Part shown: piece by piece, positions 41,682 through 49,605 of the stretch
Layout: the number at the start of each line of letters is the position of its first letter
How positions within the stretch are numbered: position 1 is the stretch's first letter
Origin: Desulfotignum sp.
GTDB lineage: Bacteria; Desulfobacterota; Desulfobacteria; Desulfobacterales; Desulfobacteraceae
Length of the DNA: 51,244 nucleotides
Direction: 5' to 3'
Assembly: GCA_021737695.1 (NCBI GenBank)
Contig: JAIPDL010000021.1
Span: 1-51,244, forward strand
The notes under the pieces: model-generated
The model's database searches: none
Told to the model about the DNA's origin: nothing
The model's input: only the letters and a program-made list of their open reading frames with translations
Position numbers and translations under genes: made by a program

Positions 41682-43288
41682 TCGATTCGGCCGTTGAACA
41701 GGGCTGTGAGATAAAATGCCGTGACCGGGTCCGGTGGTGCACCGCCGGCTGCGTTCCCGGCATGTTGTTTTGCCATCTGACTGCGAATTCCGGATGCCAG
41801 TATTTTGCCCAGTTCCACCCCGAACTGGTCAAAGGGATTGATATTCAGAATAAACCCTTCAAACACGGTCCGGGCTTCATAAAAAGACAACAGCAGCCCC
41901 ACGCTTTCCGGGGTCAGGTCGGAAAGCACCACCAGGGATGACGGCCGGTTTCCGGAAAAGGATCGGGCCGGGTCCTCATGGTCCCGGCCTTGGGCCAGCG
42001 CCTGTGTCTGGGCAATGAGGTTGGCCCATAATTCCTGGTGATTGAAAACCCCGTTGGATGTGACCTGGTCTCCGGTGTACCCCGGCTTGAGCACGCCGAT
42101 GAACTCCACGGGAAACGCCGGGCCCTGGTGGGCCAGCTGGAAAAAGGAATGCTGGGCATTGGTACCGGGTTCTCCGAAAACAATGCTGCCGGCCGGGCAG
42201 GGCAGGGGTGTACCGTGAATGTCCACGCTTTTGCCAAGGCTTTCCATGTACACCTGCTGGACATGGGGGGCGAGTTTGGACAGGACGCTGGAATAGGGAA
42301 TGATGGCCTGGGCCGTGTATTTCAGTATCTGAATGTTCCAGATGCTGATCAAAGCGGCGGTCAAAGGAATGTTTTCCAGCACCGGGGCTTGAAGGGCATG
42401 GCGGTCCATCCGGGCGCAGCCCAAAAGAAATTGTTCAAACGTGTCATATCCGAATGCCAGGCTCAACGGGACCCCGCCCACAGCCGAAGAGACAGAATAT
42501 CGTCCCCCGATGAAATCAAACATGTGGAAGCTGGCCAGCACGGGATTGGATGGATCATCCCCGGGACTGCCTTTGGCAGTGATGGTCACCAAATGATCTT
42601 CAGAATTCAGGTGGTGGCGGTTTAAAAACGCCTGAACCTGGGTCAGGTTGGCCATGGTTTCCGTGGTGGTAAAGGATTTGGACACAATGAGCCACAAACA
42701 GGTGTCCGGTTCGATCCGGGTGAGGATCTGCCCGAAATTGTCAATGTCCACATTGGACAGGAAATGTAGATTTATTTTCGGGTGCCGGCCGGCTTTCAGC
42801 GCTTTGTAAACAAATTCACACCCCAGATAGGATCCGCCGATTCCCACAATAACGGCATCCGTGAATTTTTTTTTCCGGGTTCCGGTGATGCGGCCTTTGT
42901 CAACATCCTGTGAAAAGGTGCGGATGTGTTGGGCCACCGCTTGAATATCACTGAGAATCTGCGGATCATCCGGTTTCAGGCCGGAATCAAGAAATCCCCG
43001 GGCCGCCGTGTGCAGTGCGGCCCTTTTTTCCGTGGGGTTGACGGGATTGCCGGCTGCCATTTTGGCAAACATCTCTTTGGCACCGGTATCGCCGGCCAGG
43101 GTGTTCAATGTCTGTCTGACACCGGTGTCGATTCGCTGGCGGGAAAAATCATAAAAAAAACCGGGGATGTTCAGGGAAAAGTCGGTCAGGCGGCAAGGAT
43201 CTTTGATCAGGTGTTTTAAATGAAATTTAGGCGTATTCATCCGGCTGGCGTGTGTTTTCAGGGTGTTGAAACTGTCTGAATCATACAT
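41678..43288 (-). CDS. pgi: Glucose-6-phosphate isomerase
   Basis: Pgi interconverts glucose-6-phosphate and fructose-6-phosphate. The signatures DFIGGRYSVSSAVG and GSIVFGEPGTNAQHSFFQLAH are clear, with VGIGGSYLGCEFVYKAL for the sugar-phosphate domain. The start at 43288 (MYDSDSFNTL) lies nine bases after AAGGAA; ATGs at 43297 and 43336 are in frame. Length of about 536 residues fits the long bacterial form. With glmM nearby it feeds hexose phosphates toward cell-wall precursors. Confidence 0.95.
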   Translation of the reverse strand: MYDSDSFNTLKTHASRMNTPKFHLKHLIKDPCRLTDFSLNIPGFFYDFSRQRIDTGVRQTLNTLAGDTGAKEMFAKMAAGNPVNPTEKRAALHTAARGFLDSGLKPDDPQILSDIQAVAQHIRTFSQDVDKGRITGTRKKKFTDAVIVGIGGSYLGCEFVYKALKAGRHPKINLHFLSNVDIDNFGQILTRIEPDTCLWLIVSKSFTTTETMANLTQVQAFLNRHHLNSEDHLVTITAKGSPGDDPSNPVLASFHMFDFIGGRYSVSSAVGGVPLSLAFGYDTFEQFLLGCARMDRHALQAPVLENIPLTAALISIWNIQILKYTAQAIIPYSSVLSKLAPHVQQVYMESLGKSVDIHGTPLPCPAGSIVFGEPGTNAQHSFFQLAHQGPAFPVEFIGVLKPGYTGDQVTSNGVFNHQELWANLIAQTQALAQGRDHEDPARSFSGNRPSSLVVLSDLTPESVGLLLSFYEARTVFEGFILNINPFDQFGVELGKILASGIRSQMAKQHAGNAAGGAPPDPVTAFYLTALFNGRID

Positions 43289-43468
43289 GTCTGACATTTC
43301 CTTTGCAGCATTCAAGATGATTTTTAACCATACCATGGTATCTGCCTGTCTGTGAATTGTAAATCAGTATTTTTTAGATGTGAAAAAGAATGTGCGGAAC
43401 GAAAATTCTGGCGTGAGAATCAATTATATATTGACAGGAGGCGGTCCGGACGATTAATAGTGAATACC

Positions 43469-44650
43469 ATGAAATCGATTCAGGAACCCATCAAGGAAAA
43501 ATTGCGGGCCAAAGGGGTGGTCATGCCCAATCCGGCATCCGTGTTTGTGGCCGATGATGTGGATATAAACCGGATTTCCGGCAACGGAGTGACCGTGTTT
43601 CCCGGATGCCGGATTGCCGGTTCCCGGACATTGATTCTGCCCGGAACCCGCATCGGGTATGAAGCACCTGTGACCCTGGAAAACTGTCTGGTGGGAAAAA
43701 ATGTCCGTCTCAATGGCGGATTTTTCCAGGAGGCTGTGTTTTTAGGGGATAATGTATTTGGATCCAATGCCCATGTGAGAACCGGAACCATTCTGGAGGA
43801 ACAGGCAAGTGCGGCCCATACCGTGGGGCTCAAACAAACCCTGTTGTTTCCCTTTGTCACTTTGGGCAGTTTGATCAATTTCTGTGATTGTTTCATGGCC
43901 GGCGGCACCAGCCGGAAAAATCATTCTGAAGTGGGATCTTCGTTTGTTCACTTCAATTACACGCCCAATCAGGACAAAGCCACCCCGTCCATGATGGGCA
44001 ATGTGCACCAGGGCGTGATGCTGGATCAGCCGCCTGTTTTTCTGGGCGGGCAGGGGGGACTGGTGGGGCCGGTGCGGATCGGATTCGGATGCCTGACCGG
44101 GGCCGGGTCTATTGTCAGAAAGGATGAGGAACGACCCAATTGGATGATTCTGGCTGGGAATACCCGGTCAGTGTCTTTGCCCAGACGGTCCGGTGTGCAT
44201 CCCGGTGCGGCCCGGATCTTTAATCACAACATCAAATATCTGGCCGGCCTGGCCGCGCTGCATGCCTGGTATATTCATGTACGTCCCATATTTGCCCGTG
44301 ATCCCCTGTCCAGGGAACTGGTATCCGGGCTGCGGAAAACCCTGGTTCAAAGTATTGGCGAACGGGTCCGTCAGCTGGAAAAATTCTGTGATACATTAAA
44401 GGATTCCCAATCCCATGACCGGATACTGGCAACCATGGAAACGGTGGGCCAACATATAAATCCAGTCCTGGATTCGCCAAAACTGTCCGCTTCCGGAGAA
44501 AACCTGGTTTTGTGGCTGAACAACGAAATCACCCGACATGACATTGATTATATTACAGCAATCCAGAATCTGCCCCGGGAAATTAAAACACAAGGGTCCC
44601 AGTGGCTTTTGAACCTAGAAACAATCTTGCTGGATCTTTTGACGGTCTGA
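43469..44650 (+). CDS. Left-handed beta-helix protein, GlmU/acyltransferase-like without a nucleotidyltransferase domain
   Basis: Residues from about 15 to 250 form hexapeptide-type repeats (CRIAGSRTLILPGTRIGYEA, CLVGKNVRLNGGFFQEAVF, VRIGFGCLTGAGSIVRKDEE), the fold of UDP-sugar acyltransferases. No LxAGxGTRM nucleotide-sugar motif is present, although similar proteins are often labelled UDP-GlcNAc pyrophosphorylase. The remainder is helical. The ATG at 43469 gives 393 residues; a GTG at 43460 or an earlier frame back to 43352 are alternatives, and AGGAGG sits 27 bases too far upstream. It precedes glmM by 20 bp, suggesting a role in amino-sugar metabolism. Confidence 0.75.
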   Translation: MKSIQEPIKEKLRAKGVVMPNPASVFVADDVDINRISGNGVTVFPGCRIAGSRTLILPGTRIGYEAPVTLENCLVGKNVRLNGGFFQEAVFLGDNVFGSNAHVRTGTILEEQASAAHTVGLKQTLLFPFVTLGSLINFCDCFMAGGTSRKNHSEVGSSFVHFNYTPNQDKATPSMMGNVHQGVMLDQPPVFLGGQGGLVGPVRIGFGCLTGAGSIVRKDEERPNWMILAGNTRSVSLPRRSGVHPGAARIFNHNIKYLAGLAALHAWYIHVRPIFARDPLSRELVSGLRKTLVQSIGERVRQLEKFCDTLKDSQSHDRILATMETVGQHINPVLDSPKLSASGENLVLWLNNEITRHDIDYITAIQNLPREIKTQGSQWLLNLETILLDLLTV

Positions 44651-44670
44651 AAATGTTAGGATAACTTCAC

Positions 44671-46008
44671 ATGACACGATTGTTTGGCACAGATGGTATC
44701 CGGGGTCGGGCCAACACCCCGCCCATGACCTGTGAAACCGCACTTAAAACCGGCCGGGCCGTGGCCCTGCTGGCCAAAGATTTGGGACAACACCAGGTGG
44801 TGATCGGCAAAGACACCCGGATTTCCGGAGACATGCTGGCATCTGCCCTGGCTGCCGGTGTGGCATCCGCCGGTGTCAGCGCATGCCTGGCCGGTGTCAT
44901 TCCCACGCCCGGGGTGGCATATCTGGCCGCGTCCATGGCACATGTCGGGGCCGGGGTAATGATTTCCGCTTCCCACAATCCATTTTATGACAATGGCATA
45001 AAAATTTTTCAAAAAGGCGGCATCAAGCTGACAGATGACCAGGAAACTGTCCTGGAAGCAGCGATTCATGATCCTGACGTGTCTTCAGGGGATGATGTGG
45101 GAAACATTTCAATCATATCGGACAGTCTGGAAAGGTATGCCCGGTTTCTGCTGACCCGGTTCCCGTTCAAGCAATTGTCTCCCCGCATCCGGGTTGTGGT
45201 GGATGCAGCCAACGGGGCGGCCAGTGATATCTGTCATCAGGTGTTCAATGATACGGTATTTGATGCCGTGTTCATCCATGATGAACCGGACGGGTTCAAT
45301 ATCAACCAAAATTGCGGATCCCAGCATGTTCAGGACCTTCAAAAACAGGTGACGACCCGGAAAGCGGATATCGGGATCGCTTTTGACGGGGACGCGGACC
45401 GGATGATTGCCGTGGATGAAACCGGCGGTATCATCACGGGGGACCGGATTCTGGCCATTTGCGCCGGACATGCCCAAAAAAAGAATCAGCTGCCAAACAA
45501 CCGGGTGGTCAGCACGGTGATGAGCAATATCGGTCTGACCCGGGCGTTGGATGCCATGGGTATCAGCCATATCCGGACCGGGGTAGGGGACCGTCAGGTC
45601 CTGGCTCAAATGCAGGAGACCGGCGCGGTGATGGGCGGGGAAGATTCCGGCCACATGATTTTTCTGGATGATCATACCACAGGAGACGGTCTGATGTCAG
45701 CGCTGCGGTTGATAACAGTCATGGCGGAAACCGGCAAAGCGTTGTCGGATCTGGCATCTGTGATGCAGGTATTTCCCCAGGTATTGAAAAATGTGGAAGT
45801 GGATGCGTCCCGACCCGATTTCATGCAGATCCCTGCGATTGCCGAAGCCATTGAAGCCGTATCGTCCCGCCTGGGAAAAAACGGACGGGTTCTGGTGCGG
45901 TACTCCGGCACCCAGCCGTTGCTGCGGGTCATGGTGGAGGGCCCGGATAAAGAGGTGACCCTGGCCGGATGCGACCGGATCTGCCAGGCCATTCAAGCAC
46001 ATATCTAA
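44671..46008 (+). CDS. glmM: Phosphoglucosamine mutase
   Basis: GlmM converts glucosamine-6-phosphate to glucosamine-1-phosphate for UDP-GlcNAc synthesis. It begins RLFGTDGIRGRAN, has the phosphoserine S101 in MISASHNPF, the metal loop DGDADR (239-244), and RYSGTQPLLRVMVEG for phosphate binding. At 445 residues it is complete. It is followed by a strong terminator. Confidence 0.96.
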   Translation: MTRLFGTDGIRGRANTPPMTCETALKTGRAVALLAKDLGQHQVVIGKDTRISGDMLASALAAGVASAGVSACLAGVIPTPGVAYLAASMAHVGAGVMISASHNPFYDNGIKIFQKGGIKLTDDQETVLEAAIHDPDVSSGDDVGNISIISDSLERYARFLLTRFPFKQLSPRIRVVVDAANGAASDICHQVFNDTVFDAVFIHDEPDGFNINQNCGSQHVQDLQKQVTTRKADIGIAFDGDADRMIAVDETGGIITGDRILAICAGHAQKKNQLPNNRVVSTVMSNIGLTRALDAMGISHIRTGVGDRQVLAQMQETGAVMGGEDSGHMIFLDDHTTGDGLMSALRLITVMAETGKALSDLASVMQVFPQVLKNVEVDASRPDFMQIPAIAEAIEAVSSRLGKNGRVLVRYSGTQPLLRVMVEGPDKEVTLAGCDRICQAIQAHI

Positions 46009-46011
46009 AAA

Positions 46012-46053
46012 AAATCAGGGCCTGATATCTGTGGGGATATCAGGCCCTGATTT
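46012..46053. terminator. Bidirectional intrinsic terminator between glmM and the Bax-inhibitor-1 gene
   Basis: A perfect 18-bp stem (46012-46029 with 46036-46053) with a six-base loop has A-rich and T-rich flanks, so it can end both convergent transcripts. Confidence 0.85.
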
Positions 46054-46087
46054 GTATATTCAACAATATCGTCTGACAGTCAGGTTA

Positions 46088-46789
46088 TTAATCTCTGGCA
46101 ACACCTAAAAGATGCATCAGGTGGATGAACAGCCCCATGAAATCCAGATACAGACTCAACGCACCCATGATTGCACCTTTGCGGACCATGGCACCGCTGG
46201 CGTTGTCCGGAAGGGTGACAGCCATGTTTTTCAGTTTCTGGGTGTCATAAGCGGTCAGGCCGGTAAAAATCACCACGGCAATCATGGAAATAATGGTCTG
46301 CATCATGGTGGAGCCGATGAAAATGTTCACGACCATGGCAATGATAATGCCGATCAGTCCCATCATCAGAAACTGGGCCATGCCGGTGAGATCTTTTTTG
46401 GTCACCATGCCGTAGACACTGGCCGCGCCAAAGGTGGCCGCACAGATAAAAAAGGTGGATACAATGGATGCGGCCGTATAAATCAGAAAAATCGGGGTGA
46501 GTACGACCCCGTAAGCCACAGTCAATGCCACATACAGAGCCGTGGCAGTACTGGCCTGAATTTTCTGAATCCGTGCGGACAGATATCCGCATAAAATGAT
46601 GAGGCCGATGAACAGAACAATGGGCATCACCGGGTTCCCGTAGAACATCTGGATCAGCCCGGGGCTGCGGGAAACGAAAAAAGACGTGAACCCGGTAACC
46701 ACCAGTCCGATGGTCATCCAGTTGTAAACGCTCCGGATAAAGGTGTTCACCTTTACCATGGAAGTGGTTTGGGCAAATGTTGAATTCAT
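46088..46789 (-). CDS. Bax inhibitor-1/YccA family membrane protein
   Basis: The 233-residue protein has seven hydrophobic segments and typical family sequence: FIRSVYNWMTIGLVVTG at the start, FTGLTAYDTQKLK, and ALSLYLDFMGLFIHLMHLLG at the end. Relatives are pH-sensitive calcium-leak channels or interact with FtsH. GGAGGAG precedes the ATG. It stands alone on the minus strand. Confidence 0.93.
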   Translation of the reverse strand: MNSTFAQTTSMVKVNTFIRSVYNWMTIGLVVTGFTSFFVSRSPGLIQMFYGNPVMPIVLFIGLIILCGYLSARIQKIQASTATALYVALTVAYGVVLTPIFLIYTAASIVSTFFICAATFGAASVYGMVTKKDLTGMAQFLMMGLIGIIIAMVVNIFIGSTMMQTIISMIAVVIFTGLTAYDTQKLKNMAVTLPDNASGAMVRKGAIMGALSLYLDFMGLFIHLMHLLGVARD

Positions 46790-47107
46790 GATCTCCTCCG
46801 AAAAATAATTTTAAGGTTAATAACATTATCGATTACAGGCAATATAACATGAAAAGGGGGAATTTCAAGGTTATTGTTTGGTCATGTTGTCGATTTTGCA
46901 GGGGATCTCACAGATTTGAACGGATACGCACAGAACAGCCAAAAATATAAAAGTTAACATAATATATATTATCAGACACTGTATTTACCGGACAATTTCA
47001 GCAGCATGTTGCCAGGACACCGGCACTTCGTTTGAAATTCCCGGTGTTGACTTTTCGGTTGGATTTAATCTATATATAAAGATTTGATTTTGCAGGAACA
47101 AATACCC
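46790..47107. promoter_or_regulatory. Intergenic region upstream of xseA with candidate promoter
   Basis: A 318-bp AT-rich spacer between divergent genes. TTGACT (47047-47052) and TATATA (47071-47076), 18 bases apart, form a plausible promoter for xseA-xseB-ispA-dxs. No gene or RNA was recognised. Confidence 0.45.
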
Positions 47108-48457
47108 ATGCCAGACCATGAAACCATGCATATATACTCGGTGTCACACTTGACCCGGGAAATAAAAACCTTGTTGGAGGAACAGTTTCCGTTTGTCTGG
47201 ATCACCGGAGAAATATCCAACTGTGCCACACCGGCTTCCGGGCATTCCTATTTTTCTCTTAAAGATGATCACGCAATGATCTCCGGGGTGATGTTTAAAA
47301 ATCAGAAACGCAGTTTGAAATTCGCGCTGGAAAGCGGATTGAAAATCATGGGTCTGGCCCGGGTATCCGTGTATGAACCCCGGGGCACATATCAGCTGAT
47401 TTTTGAACACATGGAACCCGAAGGTGCCGGATCCCTGCAAAAAGCCTTTGAACAGCTTAAAAATAAACTGGAACAAGAAGGACTGTTTGATGCGGTCCAT
47501 AAACAGCCGATTCCGCTGCTTCCCCGAAAAATATCGATTATCACCTCAGGCACGGGGGCGGCGGTAAGGGACATTATTCATGTGTCTGAGCGCCGGTTTC
47601 CGGAATGTCGCCTTGAAATCCTCCCGGTTCCGGTTCAGGGTGAGTCAGCATGTGATCAGATTGTATGTGCAATTAAACTGGTCAATCAGCGACACCAGTC
47701 TGATGTGATCATGCTGGCCCGGGGTGGTGGATCTCTGGAAGATATGGCGGCATTCAATTCCGAAGCCGTTGCCAGAGCAATTTTTGTATCAAAAATTCCG
47801 GTGGTTACCGGGATCGGTCATGAAACCGATTTTACCATCGCTGATTTTGTGGCCGATGTGAGGGCCCCTACCCCGTCCGCTGCTGCTGAACTGACTGTGC
47901 CTGAAAAAAAATATCTGACACAGCAGATTGATGACATGCATGTGGACCTTTTATCCATCATGACCCGGATGATGACCTTTTATCATCAAAAAGTGGATGA
48001 TCTGCACGGTCGGTTGAAAAGTCCGGTTCAGATCATGAATATGTTCAAGCAAACCATGGTATCTCTCTGTCTGCGGATGCAGCAGGCCTTGCAGCGCCAA
48101 ATATTTCATGACAAAGACAAACTGGTCTGGATGGGTCAGGCATTGAATGGGACGGTTCCTGACATAAAATTTTTCAGAAAACAGGTGCTGGACCGGCATC
48201 ATCAGCTTTTTAGAGCGATGGAACATTACGTGATCCAGAAAAACAACCGGATCCAGCAGACGGCCGCAACCCTGTCCGCCTTGAATCCGGCATCGGTTTT
48301 GAACCGGGGGTACAGCATTGCGCGAACCCTGCCGGACAAACAAGTGATCCTGGATGCCGGGATGGTGAATATTCAGGATCCCATTGAAATAATTTTAGCC
48401 CAAGGACGTGTTTTGACACGCGTGGAGAAGACAATTCATGGCAAAGACCACATTTGA
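47108..48457 (+). CDS. xseA: Exodeoxyribonuclease VII large subunit
   Basis: XseA forms the nuclease with XseB. The OB domain starts IYSVSHLTREIKTLLEEQFP and continues WITGEISN, with GHSYFSLKDD. The catalytic region shows TSGTGAAVRDI, LARGGGSLEDMAAFN, GIGHETDFTIADFVADVRAPTP (in overlapping order). A long coiled coil follows, then LNRGYSIAR at the end. The ATG at 47108 follows AGGAA; a TTG at 47084 is less likely. Length is 449 residues. Confidence 0.96.
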   Translation: MPDHETMHIYSVSHLTREIKTLLEEQFPFVWITGEISNCATPASGHSYFSLKDDHAMISGVMFKNQKRSLKFALESGLKIMGLARVSVYEPRGTYQLIFEHMEPEGAGSLQKAFEQLKNKLEQEGLFDAVHKQPIPLLPRKISIITSGTGAAVRDIIHVSERRFPECRLEILPVPVQGESACDQIVCAIKLVNQRHQSDVIMLARGGGSLEDMAAFNSEAVARAIFVSKIPVVTGIGHETDFTIADFVADVRAPTPSAAAELTVPEKKYLTQQIDDMHVDLLSIMTRMMTFYHQKVDDLHGRLKSPVQIMNMFKQTMVSLCLRMQQALQRQIFHDKDKLVWMGQALNGTVPDIKFFRKQVLDRHHQLFRAMEHYVIQKNNRIQQTAATLSALNPASVLNRGYSIARTLPDKQVILDAGMVNIQDPIEIILAQGRVLTRVEKTIHGKDHI

Positions 48458-48662
48458 AACCGCATTAAAACAGTTGGAATCTATTGTCAAGGAAATGGAA
48501 TCCGGTGATCTGGCTTTGGAACAGGCATTGAAAAAATATGAAACCGGTATTGAAAAGGTCCGGTACTGCATGGAGATTCTTGACAGTACAGAGAAAAAAA
48601 TTACCCAGCTGACCCGGGATCTGGATGGTTCCATCAAGGAAACCCCCTTTGACCATGAGTGA
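48438..48662 (+). CDS. xseB: Exodeoxyribonuclease VII small subunit
   Basis: A 74-residue protein with the family pattern FETALKQLESIVKEMESGDL and LEQALKKYETGIE. It overlaps xseA by 20 bases and ispA by 8, a normal arrangement that couples subunit production. Confidence 0.96.
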   Translation: MAKTTFETALKQLESIVKEMESGDLALEQALKKYETGIEKVRYCMEILDSTEKKITQLTRDLDGSIKETPFDHE

Positions 48663-49602
48663 TTCCGGATTTGATATTACCGCTTTCTTGGCAACACACC
48701 AGCAACGGGTGAATGCGTGTCTGGAACTTATTATGGCATCGTTTGACCCGAAAAAGGAACTGGTTCAGGCCATGGGCCATTCTCTGATGGCCGGGGGAAA
48801 GCGGCTGCGCCCGGTACTGGCTGTGGCGTCAGCCCGGGCCTGCGGCAAAGATGATCGACTGGCCCTGCCCGCTGCCTGTGCGCTGGAGATGATTCATACC
48901 TATTCGTTGATTCATGATGATCTGCCGGCCATGGATGATGATGACCTGAGACGGGGACAGCCGACCTGCCATAAAAAATTTTCCGAACCCACGGCCATTC
49001 TGGCCGGTGATGCCCTGCTCACCCATGCCTTTTATATCCTGTGTCATCCCGGGGATCTGTTTGATCTGGTGCCCGGACCTGAGATTCTGCTGGAACTGGG
49101 CGGGCTTATAGCTTCTGCCGCCGGGATCAACGGCATGGTCGAAGGACAGATGCTGGACATGCAGTCCGAATCCCTGGCAATCGACGTGGGGTCAGATGGC
49201 GGCAAAGGGAATAAAAAAGATCTGTTGACCCATCTTATACGCATGCATGAGTTGAAAACCGGACAGATGATTGTGGCCAGTGTGACGGCAGGCGCCGTCA
49301 GCGTTGGGGCGCCGCAGCAACTGATATCGGATCTGGCCGCTTACGGCACTTATCTGGGCCTGGCATTTCAGGTCACGGATGACATTTTGAACGTGGAAGG
49401 GGATCCTGAAAAAATGGGAAAAGCAACCGGATCTGATCTGCAAAGAGATAAATTGACATTTCCGGCCATCCTGGGACTGGATCAATCCAGGATTTATGCC
49501 GGACAATTGATTGATCAGGCCCTTAAGACCATTGACCGGTTTGACAACCAGGCCGACCCGCTTCGGGCCATCGCCCGGTATGTGATCACCCGGGATCGTT
49601 GA
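48655..49602 (+). CDS. ispA: Polyprenyl synthetase (geranyl/farnesyl diphosphate synthase)
   Basis: This enzyme condenses isopentenyl and allylic diphosphates. The first Asp-rich motif is DDLPAMDDDD (88-97) and the second is DD (242-243) in QVTDDILNVEG. GKRLRPVLAVAS is the substrate-binding motif. The ATG at 48655 (MSDSGFDITAF) is preferred over 48625. Length is 315 residues, slightly longer than the usual 300. Next to dxs it links the start and middle of isoprenoid synthesis. Confidence 0.95.
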   Translation: MSDSGFDITAFLATHQQRVNACLELIMASFDPKKELVQAMGHSLMAGGKRLRPVLAVASARACGKDDRLALPAACALEMIHTYSLIHDDLPAMDDDDLRRGQPTCHKKFSEPTAILAGDALLTHAFYILCHPGDLFDLVPGPEILLELGGLIASAAGINGMVEGQMLDMQSESLAIDVGSDGGKGNKKDLLTHLIRMHELKTGQMIVASVTAGAVSVGAPQQLISDLAAYGTYLGLAFQVTDDILNVEGDPEKMGKATGSDLQRDKLTFPAILGLDQSRIYAGQLIDQALKTIDRFDNQADPLRAIARYVITRDR

Positions 49603-49605
49603 CCC

